From IMG/VR virus record IMGVR_UViG_3300035698_002855, positions 1 through 40,528 of that record: DNA of 40,528 nt; one strand, written 5' to 3'. Position numbers and translations under genes: made by a program. Every line of letters begins with the position of its first letter. Position 1 is the stretch's first letter. Below the pieces are notes generated by a model. That model was not told the DNA's origin, searched no databases, and worked only from the letters and a program-made list of their open reading frames with translations. This DNA is from a virus. Positions 7,612 to 14,427 of the stretch are shown piece after piece.

Positions 7612-7756
7612 TCGTTACCTCTCCAGATGGGGCTTTCCCACTTTCACCAAATACCTCCGCCCTTAAAGCCTCACCCTTTTCGCAGTCACAGACCACCATC
7701 AATAGGCCGTATTCCTTTTCTATGAAGCCCCTGTCCTGGCACTTTTCACACTTCAT
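7493..7756 (-). CDS. Zinc-ribbon protein with basic disordered tail
   Basis: An 87-residue protein. The N-terminus has CEKCQDRGF and VCDCEKG (a CxxC plus CxC zinc site); the remainder is low-complexity Ser/Gly/Pro ending in a Lys/Arg-rich tail (KQPRQSKAKEKARAKPG). A good site (AAAAAGGAGTAAACAAATG) supports the start. The C-terminal 119 bases are also read in another frame by the gene at 7414-7611. Possibly a nucleic-acid or portal-contacting minor protein; function unknown. Confidence 0.55.
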   Translation of the reverse strand: MKCEKCQDRGFIEKEYGLLMVVCDCEKGEALRAEVFGESGKAPSGEVTNDSDSGTGQPGSITGSGDTSQPKQPRQSKAKEKARAKPG

Positions 7757-7770
7757 TTGTTTACTCCTTT

Positions 7771-7944
7771 TTAACTCACCTGTCCCAAGAGTTCCAACAG
7801 AGTCTTAGCACTTGACTCTCCATATTCTTCAGGGGTGTAATCATCTACTTTATTATACCCTTCTGGGTCAACTCTTTGGTCCATTAACCACTTAGCGAAG
7901 GCTTCGGCTAGTTGCGTCTCTGTGAAACTGTATTCTTTTTTCAT
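7771..7944 (-). CDS. 57-residue acidic helical protein
   Basis: Starts at the ATG at 7944 with AAAAAGGAGTAGG, four bases after the portal stop. The sequence (YSFTETQLAEAFAKWLMDQ and a helical C-terminus) suggests a small soluble two-helix protein. Its place between portal and MuF suggests a head-assembly or packaging accessory. No family recognised. Confidence 0.6.
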   Translation of the reverse strand: MKKEYSFTETQLAEAFAKWLMDQRVDPEGYNKVDDYTPEEYGESSAKTLLELLGQVS

Positions 7945-7948
7945 ATTC

Positions 7949-9352
7949 CTACTCCTTTTTAATACTCTCCTTAAACTGCTTCAACACCCTAGTCAGTGCT
8001 ATACTGGGGTTCGCCTTTGATTCTTTGTTCAGAGCAGCTAAGACCTCAGTCGTATCATCTATACCCAGTGTCATCAAGGCTACCTGCTTAACGTCATCCG
8101 TATAACCTAACTCCGGCATGACCTGAAGTATCTGCAATAGGGCTGCGGCTGTCTGAGCTGCATCAGAGGGGGCGATAGCAGGGAAGTCCATATCAACATA
8201 CCACTTATCTGAAGGAACGTTATTATGAGCTAGGACAACCTCATTAATATCCTTGTAGGTGTCCTCCCATACCTTCTGATAGGACTGTATCATCTTCTGT
8301 ATGGGGAGCTCTACTGTCTTAGCTGTAGCCAGATTACCTGTTGATATATCCGCATAATACTGCTCGGAGAAACCAGCGGTCATCTCAATCATTAGCTTTA
8401 TCATTCTGCCGTCTTGATATGCCCCTTGCGCCCCAGTCTCTGCTTTAATAGGCGTGGTGTCAGAGCCCAAGTTCTCCAAGAGTTGTGAACCAGCGCTTAC
8501 GGTTTTGCCCTCAGTCTTTGCCTTGATAGCGTCTACCGTAGCCTGTCCGCCTGTAACCTTCGTGTGCCAAGCGAACTTAGCCAGCGCCAGCATAACCGCT
8601 ATCCTTGAAGACAGGAACTTGGTGTGGTATTTCATCCACACTAGGGCGGGCAATAATAACGGGTTGCCTCTCTGGGTGGTAGTGTTATAGCTTAAATGAT
8701 AGATTAAAGCATCATCAGTCTTTGTTACAGTATCACCCTGAGCGTTCTTAGCAGCCTCGTTTTTGATGTTGGTGGTGCTTCTATAGATAGTCTTGTGTGG
8801 GCTACTCTGTGCATCTGACCACTCCCTTTTATAGAACTTCACATCCTCTTTATCATCGGAGTCAGTGATTATCTCGGTTATCTCTAATGGGTCAATCCAC
8901 CTTATCTTAGCCTCACCCTTTGAACCTAAGAATAGAGCAAAGAACACCTCACCATCTATTAAGAGCTTATCAGATGACTTGCGTTGACCTCGTGCCGATA
9001 ATACATTCTGATTGGCCAGTGAACCCCAGAACAACTCAAGAGCCTTCTCTGCCTGCTTGTTCTTCTCATCGGGAACACTCCAATTCATACCAGTGCCGAA
9101 GGTATAGTCAGTCCATAGTCTAATCGACTGTTTGCCCATAGGGTCCTTAGTAGCATATAATCTTGATAGCTTGAGGTTAGTTATCCTTTCCTGTCCAGAG
9201 ATAACATCCCCCGTCTGACCACTGAGGTTTGTCCAACCTGCATCTTCTAATGCAAGGTCAGCCTCAACACTAGCTGTAGCTTCACGGACTAATATATCAA
9301 GCTCATCCCTTGGTGCTAATTCTCTTAACTTTGTATCTTCTCTATCTGTCAT
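7949..9352 (-). CDS. Portal protein
   Basis: A 467-residue protein directly after the large terminase and before MuF, the canonical portal position. Features fitting the family: an N-terminal segment with SRLYATKDPMGKQSIRLW, a central beta-rich region (GEVFFALFLG, IRWIDPLEI), a long helix, and a conserved segment GRMIKLMIEMTAG followed by TAKTVELPIQKMI typical of crown/stem regions. The protein would form the dodecameric ring at the capsid vertex, the docking site for terminase and connectors. Its ATG overlaps the stop of a 24-codon ORF (ATGA), implying translational coupling. Confidence 0.85.
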   Translation of the reverse strand: MTDREDTKLRELAPRDELDILVREATASVEADLALEDAGWTNLSGQTGDVISGQERITNLKLSRLYATKDPMGKQSIRLWTDYTFGTGMNWSVPDEKNKQAEKALELFWGSLANQNVLSARGQRKSSDKLLIDGEVFFALFLGSKGEAKIRWIDPLEITEIITDSDDKEDVKFYKREWSDAQSSPHKTIYRSTTNIKNEAAKNAQGDTVTKTDDALIYHLSYNTTTQRGNPLLLPALVWMKYHTKFLSSRIAVMLALAKFAWHTKVTGGQATVDAIKAKTEGKTVSAGSQLLENLGSDTTPIKAETGAQGAYQDGRMIKLMIEMTAGFSEQYYADISTGNLATAKTVELPIQKMIQSYQKVWEDTYKDINEVVLAHNNVPSDKWYVDMDFPAIAPSDAAQTAAALLQILQVMPELGYTDDVKQVALMTLGIDDTTEVLAALNKESKANPSIALTRVLKQFKESIKKE

Positions 9353-9423
9353 ACTGACCCCTTGCTGTCCGTTTTATTGCCAACTGGATACCCGAATTGC
9401 GGGGTTTGGCTGCCAACTGTCAT
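9349..9423 (-). CDS. 24-codon ORF coupled to the portal gene
   Basis: Begins with the ATG at 9423 (AGAGAT-type weak ribosome site) and ends with a TGA that overlaps the portal ATG. The encoded peptide is polar (TVGSQTPQFGYPVGNKT). It may act mainly as a translational coupler for the portal rather than as a functional protein. Confidence 0.35.
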   Translation of the reverse strand: MTVGSQTPQFGYPVGNKTDSKGSV

Positions 9424-9435
9424 TTTATATCTCTT

Positions 9436-9549
9436 TTAACCTACTGGTGTAAACCAACCAAAGGAAAGCACATGCCCTATTAAAGTCCCCAATAGGAAAC
9501 AAAGTAAAATCCCGACTCCAACCCAAATTACCATTAAACACTCTTTCAT
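9436..9549 (-). CDS. 37-residue membrane peptide
   Basis: An ATG at 9549 follows AAAAGGAGTAGCG. The product is one long hydrophobic segment (MVIWVGVGILLCFLLGTLIG) with a short polar end. It lies between the large terminase and portal genes. Single-span membrane peptide of unknown role. Confidence 0.5.
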   Translation of the reverse strand: MKECLMVIWVGVGILLCFLLGTLIGHVLSFGWFTPVG

Positions 9550-9560
9550 CGCTACTCCTT

Positions 9561-11018
9561 TTATAACTCCAATTCCCTTACTGCTTCCATAGCATCGTAT
9601 ATAACAACCTGCTCTATCGGTTCACCCGGGCCTCTCATGTAGGATAGTGCTTGTGTGGTGCTGTCTACCTGGTCATCATGCTCGGCATTGGGGAAGGCTG
9701 ACAGCTCTTCTATGTAATCAAATAACCAGGGTGCGTTCTCCGGTAAGTAAACTCTACCAGCTTCTATCAATGGTGTGGCTGAGTTCGCCCGGGCTACCTT
9801 GTTGGCATCTACCTTAACTGGTAAGACTGGTATTCTGGTGTTCCTCTGTAGCTCTTGAATTAAGGACTGGCCACTGGCCTTGTCCTCCACTATCACCACA
9901 TCTGGTAAATCACGTTCATATAAGGCAACAGCAACCCTCTTCAACTCAGGAAATTCAACCTTATCCCTCCATACATTCAGGAGGTAATAACCGTTCTGTG
10001 ACTCTCCCCATGTGGTGCAGACTGAGTAATCGTTCTGTGTCTTATCCTTAAAAGCTGTGTCCCAGCTATGTATCTTCCTTATGAATTGTGGGGGTGTGCT
10101 GAAATACTTCCACCATTCCCTCTTAATTATCTGACCTTCAGCTACTGTAGGATTGCCTTGATATAATGCTTCAAATGTCCGCATAGATGATGGGTCAGCT
10201 CGTAACTTATTCAGCACTTCAAGGGGATACCGCTCAGGCCATAACGCCTTACCATCCTTTATAGCAGGGAAGTGTAAGACTTTCCATTGGTCAGCTTCGG
10301 GATACAACTGCATTTGCCTTAACAGCCTGCCAACAAGGTCGTCAGGTGACCATCTCGTCATTACTACTATAATAGCAGCATCTGGCTCCGCCCTGGTTCT
10401 AAATACCTTCTCATACCACTCCCAGACCTTATCCCTTATCGTCTGGCTGGAGGCTTCCTCATCGTCTTTAACAGGATCGTCTATAATCCCAATATTGAAA
10501 CCCCGGCCTGTTAAACCTCCACCAATACCAACTGCGTAATAAGAACCGCCTTGCTTGGTACCCCATTCATGGGCTGCCTGGCGTTCTGGTACTACTGTCT
10601 CCTGCCCCGCCCTCTCTGGCCTATAGTGAATATCTGGAAACAACCGGTCCATCTCAGGGGATATGAATATGTCCCTAGCTTTCCTTGAATGTGTTAGTGC
10701 TATAGACTCAGCATAACCAGCCTGTACGATGTAGTCTTCAGGGTGCCTTGCCATATACCAGCACGGAAACCTTAAAGAGACTAATTCCGACTTACCGTGT
10801 CTCGGAGGCATCAATACTATAAGACGCTTTAACTCACCCCCCTCTATCGCTTCTAGGGCTTCTGATAGGGCTATAATATGAGGGGGTGTCTGGTATTCCG
10901 GTAGCGTGTATTGGCAAAAGGATAGTAGCCCCTTGCGAGCACTACGTCTTTTCAGTAGCTCCGTTGCCGCTTCTGCTGGTGTTATCTCCTTTTCCTGCAA
11001 TGGCAAGAAGTTCGTCAT
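9561..11018 (-). CDS. terL: Terminase large subunit
   Basis: A 485-residue packaging motor. The ATPase domain has Walker A MPPRHGKSE (70-78), Walker B IGIIDDP (176-182) and a coupling motif VMTRW (219-223). The C-terminal RNase H-like nuclease has SWDTAFK (Asp 320), VVIVEDKASG (Glu 378/Asp 379) and HDDQVD (447-452). All catalytic residues expected for a working enzyme are present. It cuts concatemers and pumps DNA through the portal. The start at 11018 has AGGAG and overlaps the small-subunit gene by 77 bases, an unusually long but plausible coupling overlap. Confidence 0.95.
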   Translation of the reverse strand: MTNFLPLQEKEITPAEAATELLKRRSARKGLLSFCQYTLPEYQTPPHIIALSEALEAIEGGELKRLIVLMPPRHGKSELVSLRFPCWYMARHPEDYIVQAGYAESIALTHSRKARDIFISPEMDRLFPDIHYRPERAGQETVVPERQAAHEWGTKQGGSYYAVGIGGGLTGRGFNIGIIDDPVKDDEEASSQTIRDKVWEWYEKVFRTRAEPDAAIIVVMTRWSPDDLVGRLLRQMQLYPEADQWKVLHFPAIKDGKALWPERYPLEVLNKLRADPSSMRTFEALYQGNPTVAEGQIIKREWWKYFSTPPQFIRKIHSWDTAFKDKTQNDYSVCTTWGESQNGYYLLNVWRDKVEFPELKRVAVALYERDLPDVVIVEDKASGQSLIQELQRNTRIPVLPVKVDANKVARANSATPLIEAGRVYLPENAPWLFDYIEELSAFPNAEHDDQVDSTTQALSYMRGPGEPIEQVVIYDAMEAVRELEL

Positions 11019-11535
11019 CCGTAAAATCTCCTAGTTCAACCCTGACAAGGAGGGCGTGTTTCTCAGGGGCGTAAGCCCCATCCATCTTGTTTAGGAGGTC
11101 TAACGCTTGCATAGGGTTATGTAATTTAATCTTAGTAAAAAGAGTCCCAGTGTTACCCTCTTCGTCAAACTTAGTAGCTGATTCTATCCCCTGTATAGCT
11201 GCCGTGTTGGGGGAGTCTTTAGTAATAGAGATATAACCAGCGCCGTCTAATCCAGCCTCTTGATAATCAGTTAGTCTAGCACGGGCTATTTCGGATAACC
11301 TTTCCATGCGTTCTTGGACTGGCATAACCTTGTCTTTCTCAACCTTGCTACGAAGTTCTTGAAGTCTTAGTAATACCTTATTAGATTTAGCTAAATTGCA
11401 AGCGTTGGTATCAATAATAGCCAGTGAATAATTAGTAGAATAACCAGCTTGTATATAAGCCTCTCTTTGGGGCATACCATCAAAGATATTTAGTGTAAAA
11501 TTTTCCTGCTTCTGTGTTAGTTTCACCTTATTCAC
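10942..11535 (-). CDS. terS: Terminase small subunit
   Basis: A 197-residue protein. The N-terminus (LTQKQENFTLNIFDGMPQRE, then AYIQAGYS) is the helix-turn-helix of the Terminase_2 family, followed by a helical oligomerisation region and the characteristic segment MQALDLLNKMDGAYAPEKH. It would recognise the packaging site and recruit the large subunit. A GTG at 11535 is the likely start, overlapping the end of the 25-residue zinc-knuckle ORF. Confidence 0.9.
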   Translation of the reverse strand: MNKVKLTQKQENFTLNIFDGMPQREAYIQAGYSTNYSLAIIDTNACNLAKSNKVLLRLQELRSKVEKDKVMPVQERMERLSEIARARLTDYQEAGLDGAGYISITKDSPNTAAIQGIESATKFDEEGNTGTLFTKIKLHNPMQALDLLNKMDGAYAPEKHALLVRVELGDFTDDELLAIAGKGDNTSRSGNGATEKT

Positions 11536-11605
11536 CCTTGCATCTGGGGCATTTCTGGTTCTTATTTAATCGCTTATAATAGAGCCCGCACACTGGACAC
11601 TTCAT
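11528..11605 (-). CDS. 25-residue zinc-knuckle peptide before terminase
   Basis: Very short ORF starting at the ATG at 11605 after TGGAGG. It consists of two CxxC pairs (CPVCG and CPRC) separated by 12 residues, a minimal zinc ribbon. Its stop overlaps the terS start, so it is the first gene of the head operon. Function unknown; could be a regulatory peptide. Confidence 0.5.
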   Translation of the reverse strand: MKCPVCGLYYKRLNKNQKCPRCKGE

Positions 11606-11641
11606 TTATCCTCCAATATTATTAAAACACTTGCTAAATGC

Positions 11642-11670
11642 TTGACATTTGCCTGTTTAGGGTGTATAGT
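11642..11670 (+). promoter_or_regulatory. Consensus sigma70 promoter for the plus-strand mini-operon
   Basis: TTGACA at 11642-11647, a 17-base spacer and TATAGT at 11665-11670. Transcription would start near 11677, just before the AAGGAGG ribosome site of the gene at 11697. This promoter lies in the divergent gap before terS. Confidence 0.85.
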
Positions 11671-11696
11671 GTAGCTAGAATAAGTAAGGAGGTAAC

Positions 11697-11888
11697 ATGA
11701 ACGAAGAAAAGGACAGTTGGACACATGATGGGCAAGTATTCAATACAGGTGGTGAACCCTATCTCCTAACCCCTGGACTTAGAACTATCTGTATATCTGA
11801 AAGCGACCTCCCCAGGGACACACAGGGGATAGTGCTAGAGACCGCACAATCAAGTTCTGACCGATTAACTAGGAAAGTAAGGGGATAG
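11697..11888 (+). CDS. First gene of divergent mini-operon, 63 residues
   Basis: Starts at the ATG at 11697 with a perfect AAGGAGG site and its own consensus promoter. The product is small, polar and has no motif I recognise (begins MNEEKDSWTHDGQVFN; a beta-rich middle). It is one of only four genes on the plus strand and is followed closely by the next gene. A regulatory or host-takeover role is plausible from its separate transcription, but unproven. Confidence 0.65.
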   Translation: MNEEKDSWTHDGQVFNTGGEPYLLTPGLRTICISESDLPRDTQGIVLETAQSSSDRLTRKVRG

Positions 11889-11889
11889 T

Positions 11890-12033
11890 ATGAGAAGATT
11901 TATAATACTAAAAGGTAAGGCTAAAGATGTATTCAGGGAATTAGCACTAATGGCTGTAGCTGATAGATTGCTGGAGATGAAATTCGGAAGGAATACAGAA
12001 TATCTAGAGCCTGAAGATTTTTGCAGGAATTAA
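11890..12033 (+). CDS. 47-residue hypothetical protein
   Basis: Begins one base after the stop of the previous gene (TAGTATG), ribosome site AAGGGG. The product is basic at the N-terminus (MRRFIILKGKAKDVF) and largely helical. Part of the four-gene plus-strand unit; no family recognised. Confidence 0.5.
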   Translation: MRRFIILKGKAKDVFRELALMAVADRLLEMKFGRNTEYLEPEDFCRN

Positions 12034-12056
12034 GGAAGGGAAAAAGGAGGCTTAAC

Positions 12057-12182
12057 ATGGAGAAGGTAATTTATTTAAGGGTTGAAGAGGAACGTAAGAA
12101 GGCTCTGGAGATTAAAGCTAAGGAGTTCGGATTAACTCTTGCTGGGTACTGTAGGTTTATACTGTTTCAATCTTTGAAGTAA
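12057..12182 (+). CDS. 41-residue ribbon-helix-helix-like protein
   Basis: Strong AAGGAGG before the ATG at 12057. The sequence (KVIYLRVEEERKKALEIKA, then FGLTLAGYCRFILFQS) has a beta strand followed by two helices, with spacing like Arc/CopG/MetJ ribbon-helix-helix DNA-binding proteins. It may act as a dimeric repressor of its own promoter or of the divergent terminase operon. Family call is by pattern only. Confidence 0.5.
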   Translation: MEKVIYLRVEEERKKALEIKAKEFGLTLAGYCRFILFQSLK

Positions 12183-12191
12183 GGAGGAATT

Positions 12192-12242
12192 ATGAAAGGT
12201 GGGAAATACAAAGGGAAAGAATACCCCGAAGGATTAGATTAA
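12192..12242 (+). CDS. 16-residue basic peptide
   Basis: A tiny ORF with an ideal site (AAGGAGGAATTATG) right after the ribbon-helix-helix-like gene. The product MKGGKYKGKEYPEGLD is Lys/Gly-rich. The quality of the ribosome site argues for translation, but function is unknown. Confidence 0.35.
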   Translation: MKGGKYKGKEYPEGLD

Positions 12243-12272
12243 GGAGACCGACAATAGAATATGACCTGTTAA

Positions 12273-12302
12273 GCCGGGGCATTGTTCCCGGCTTCTTCTT
12301 TC
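12273..12302 (+). terminator. Terminator of the plus-strand mini-operon
   Basis: GCCGGG (12273-12278) pairs with CCCGGC (12287-12292), followed by a U-rich run (TTCTTCTTTCT). It lies between the converging plus-strand unit and the end of the early minus-strand operon at 12304. Confidence 0.75.
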
Positions 12303-12303
12303 T

Positions 12304-12579
12304 CTAACTGGGCATACTTAATACAGTTATTTTTCTAACCATCCCTCCAGGGATACTATTTATGTGACGGAACCCACCATCTTCAAAAGTCTCCGAACCT
12401 ATCTTCACAACCTTTTTGTTTTTCTCCAGTAAATAACCAATCGTTCTTGCATTGATAGTAGTTGTATATTCAGGATGCCCCTTGTCATAGTATCCAGTAT
12501 TATTAGCAGCATCTTCCCAATCAACACACACCATCTTTGTCTTAGGGAACTTAGGTAAGTCTCTTATCCTATTACTCAT
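12304..12579 (-). CDS. Hypothetical early protein, 91 residues
   Basis: Last gene of the early minus-strand operon, starting with TAGATG directly after its neighbour and GGAGG upstream. The sequence is mixed alpha/beta (MVCVDWEDAANNTGYYDKG at the N-terminus) with no motif I recognise. Small soluble protein of unknown function. Confidence 0.55.
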   Translation of the reverse strand: MSNRIRDLPKFPKTKMVCVDWEDAANNTGYYDKGHPEYTTTINARTIGYLLEKNKKVVKIGSETFEDGGFRHINSIPGGMVRKITVLSMPS

Positions 12580-12888
12580 CTATTCCTCCACTAACTGCTT
12601 GAGAGATTGCAAGTATTCTATGGGAAGTATGAACCATTCAGCGTCTATCCATGCAGTCCTCTCGCCCATGCAATCGCACCCTTCTCCACGATATTCTAAG
12701 TCCCCCACAAACCCCTTTAAGTCTAACTGGTACTGGGCTTTGAGTAGTTCTTCTAATGTGTCCTTGCTGAAGGTTACGAATTCCGCCATGTTGTATTCTC
12801 TTGGGCTACCCGCCAATTCTTGTAATTGTTCCTTTGTTTTGAATATGATTTTCCCAGTCTCTTCATCATCAAGTAGTCTCATCATCAT
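12580..12888 (-). CDS. Hypothetical early protein, 102 residues
   Basis: Starts in a run of three ATG codons at 12888 behind AAGG, so the first residues are uncertain by one or two. An acidic helical protein with one CDC motif (EGCDCMGERTAW). The context is a string of small early genes. No known family. Confidence 0.55.
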   Translation of the reverse strand: MMMRLLDDEETGKIIFKTKEQLQELAGSPREYNMAEFVTFSKDTLEELLKAQYQLDLKGFVGDLEYRGEGCDCMGERTAWIDAEWFILPIEYLQSLKQLVEE

Positions 12889-12890
12889 CC

Positions 12891-13031
12891 TTATTCTGGA
12901 ATTAAGTTACAAGCTCTTTCTACCATCTCACCTATTGCCCATCCTTCACCATCTGTTTGTTTTAACTGCTTTGCCTTCTCCCTTAGCGTCTTAATATCTT
13001 GGTATTTAAGTGCTTCAAGTAACTCTATCAT
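12891..13031 (-). CDS. 46-residue hypothetical protein
   Basis: The ATG at 13031 abuts the TAA of the upstream zinc-ribbon gene and has GAGGAAT upstream. The product is a short, mostly helical, basic-then-acidic protein (MIELLEALKYQDIKTLREKA). Unknown function. Confidence 0.5.
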   Translation of the reverse strand: MIELLEALKYQDIKTLREKAKQLKQTDGEGWAIGEMVERACNLIPE

Positions 13032-13184
13032 TTATTCCTCTTCTTTCTCTATCAAAAGCGGACTGGTTACTGCACAGTCGGCTGAGATATAGATAGCAGC
13101 CTGGCAGTTACGGCATATATAGGACATACAGGTGCTCGCTTCTAATTCACCACCGCAATACGGACACCATTTAGCTTTTATCAT
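13032..13184 (-). CDS. 50-residue zinc-ribbon protein
   Basis: Starts at the ATG at 13184. It contains CPYCGG and CRNCQ, a classic four-cysteine zinc ribbon, plus an extra Cys near residue 37 and an acidic C-terminus (EKEEE). One of about ten tiny zinc-binding proteins in this genome. Possibly a nucleic-acid or RNA-polymerase-binding regulator. Confidence 0.6.
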   Translation of the reverse strand: MIKAKWCPYCGGELEASTCMSYICRNCQAAIYISADCAVTSPLLIEKEEE

Positions 13185-13379
13185 CTATTGCTCCTCTGGT
13201 ATACCGTAGACATTTATAATATTAGTGTCCAGGGTAAAAGTCTTAGTGGGCGATTCCTCTGCCATTTTCCATAGTGCATTATACATGGCTGCCAACCCTA
13301 TCTCATAAGCCTCGTACTCAGGCATGGTAGCGTCAGGCTTTATCTCCGTGTATCTCTTTATTCCTTCGGGCCTATACAT
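13185..13379 (-). CDS. Hypothetical early protein, 64 residues
   Basis: The start is set at the ATG at 13379 because it overlaps the TAA of the upstream gene (TAATG) and follows GGGAGGGG; a GTG four codons earlier is less likely. Helical middle (YEAYEIGLAAMYNALWKMA). No known family. Confidence 0.55.
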   Translation of the reverse strand: MYRPEGIKRYTEIKPDATMPEYEAYEIGLAAMYNALWKMAEESPTKTFTLDTNIINVYGIPEEQ

Positions 13380-13624
13380 TACCCCTCCCACTGTATTATA
13401 CCGTCATTTACAGCACTTGATACTTCAGCTATATCCTCAGTGCTTACCATTATACCTAAATAGACACCTAGTATCTCATGTATCACCGCTTCACGCTGCC
13501 TTAATAGTGGTAAGCTTGAGTCAACAGTTATCTCCGCCTTGACTATCCTTGTACCACCACCTGTATCATGGTTGGATAAGTCCTCTTTACTGACAGTTAT
13601 GTCTATTATCTGTTCCTCACTCAT
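13379..13624 (-). CDS. Conserved early protein with VIHEIL helix, 81 residues
   Basis: An acidic N-terminal beta region is followed by a helix LLRQREAVIHEILGVYLG. The HE dyad resembles the start of a zinc-metalloprotease HExxH helix, but the second histidine is absent, so catalysis is not supported. GAGG precedes the ATG at 13624. It lies directly downstream of the structured non-coding region. Function unknown. Confidence 0.5.
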   Translation of the reverse strand: MSEEQIIDITVSKEDLSNHDTGGGTRIVKAEITVDSSLPLLRQREAVIHEILGVYLGIMVSTEDIAEVSSAVNDGIIQWEG

Positions 13625-13639
13625 TCAATCCTCTTATAC

Positions 13640-13910
13640 CGGGGCTAGGTCAGGACTCGTTGTGTGATACCTGACTGGCTCAATTAACCAGAGAGAGTTG
13701 CGAACTCTATCTCCGACACATTGCCACCCCAATGTGTAATTCTTTTATGCTGGGGCTTCGGGTTTGCAACGGTGCTATTAGGTATGTCTGGAATTGGGTG
13801 TAGTCCTCACCAGCGCAATAGTCCGCAGACCAGAGCCGTATCTACCTTTTGTTGCAATTAGTGGCTACCCTTTTACTACACTCAGCTTTCGCTACCCCAG
13901 CATCACTCAT
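13640..13910 (-). ncRNA. Candidate structured non-coding RNA or long leader
   Basis: A gene-free stretch of 360 bases (13625-13984) in a region where genes otherwise touch. Pairings: 9-bp long-range ATGCTGGGG/CCCCAGCAT (13895-13903 with 13747-13755), a nested 7-bp TTGCAAC/GTTGCAA (13764-13770 with 13851-13857), a GAAA-capped hairpin (13884-13893), a UGCG-capped hairpin (13821-13830), an 8-bp hairpin ACACATTG/CAATGTGT (13716-13737), a hairpin at 13691-13713, and GTCAGG/CCTGAC (13649-13675). The only ORFs are very short: one at 13963 with a good GAGG site encodes MEPVSS. Known classes (RNase P, tmRNA, tRNA) do not fit. Confidence 0.55.
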
Positions 13911-13984
13911 TGGGAGAGTAGTTGCTTGATAACCTACAATTATTTATGACGAGACTGGTTCCATTTTATTCACCTCACTCAATC

Positions 13985-14314
13985 TTAAAGAACTCCCTTA
14001 GTTTCTTGCTCATATATCACTTCTAGTTTAAGGCTTCTAGCTAACTCTAATTCCTGTCTAGCACCAACAGACTCAACCCACCCCGTCAACATATATATCG
14101 TATCACAGCGAGCTAAAATTTCAAGGTCGCCCTCTATGAATTTATCATCACCGCCGAGCCTACTCCCCATGAATATTGAATTGGTGTGAGGGCATATAAC
14201 AGCCCAGCCTTCACGCCAGAGTTTTTCAGCTTCCCTTCTAGCGTGCATGATGTTTTCAAATACTTCATTCTCACTGTCAGCCCGATACCGCCCTGCAATA
14301 TATATTATCTTCAA
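13985..14314 (-). CDS. DUF4406 protein, nucleoside 2-deoxyribosyltransferase-like
   Basis: A 109-residue protein with a TTG start at 14314 behind AAGGAG. The pattern IYIAGRYR, NIMHARREAEKLWREGW, VICPHTN, and CDTIYMLTGWVESVGA matches DUF4406, a Rossmann-like family related to nucleoside deoxyribosyltransferases. A role in nucleotide metabolism is inferred; the acidic/aromatic active-site residues are not all verifiable here. Confidence 0.75.
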   Translation of the reverse strand: MKIIYIAGRYRADSENEVFENIMHARREAEKLWREGWAVICPHTNSIFMGSRLGGDDKFIEGDLEILARCDTIYMLTGWVESVGARQELELARSLKLEVIYEQETKGVL

Positions 14315-14323
14315 AACACTCCT

Positions 14324-14422
14324 TTAATCAGGGGGGCTGATGTATCGCTCAATTATAAGTTGAGTTGCTAACCTGTTCATTATGACGGCTACACCAGCCC
14401 ACCCTACTATGAAATTAATCAT
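14324..14422 (-). CDS. 32-residue hydrophobic peptide
   Basis: Short ORF between the phosphoesterase and DUF4406 genes, ATG at 14422. It begins with a hydrophobic stretch (INFIVGWAGVAVIM) that may insert in the membrane. The ribosome site is poorly spaced, so this is uncertain. Confidence 0.35.
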   Translation of the reverse strand: MINFIVGWAGVAVIMNRLATQLIIERYISPPD

Positions 14423-14427
14423 CCTTT

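Noticed and set aside
13379-13624. Zinc metalloprotease (HExxH)
   Set aside because: The HE dyad is present but the second histidine of HExxH is missing.
13625-13984. Group I intron, tmRNA or RNase P RNA
   Set aside because: I could not find the conserved core elements of any of these; the neighbouring genes are complete, so no split exons are seen.
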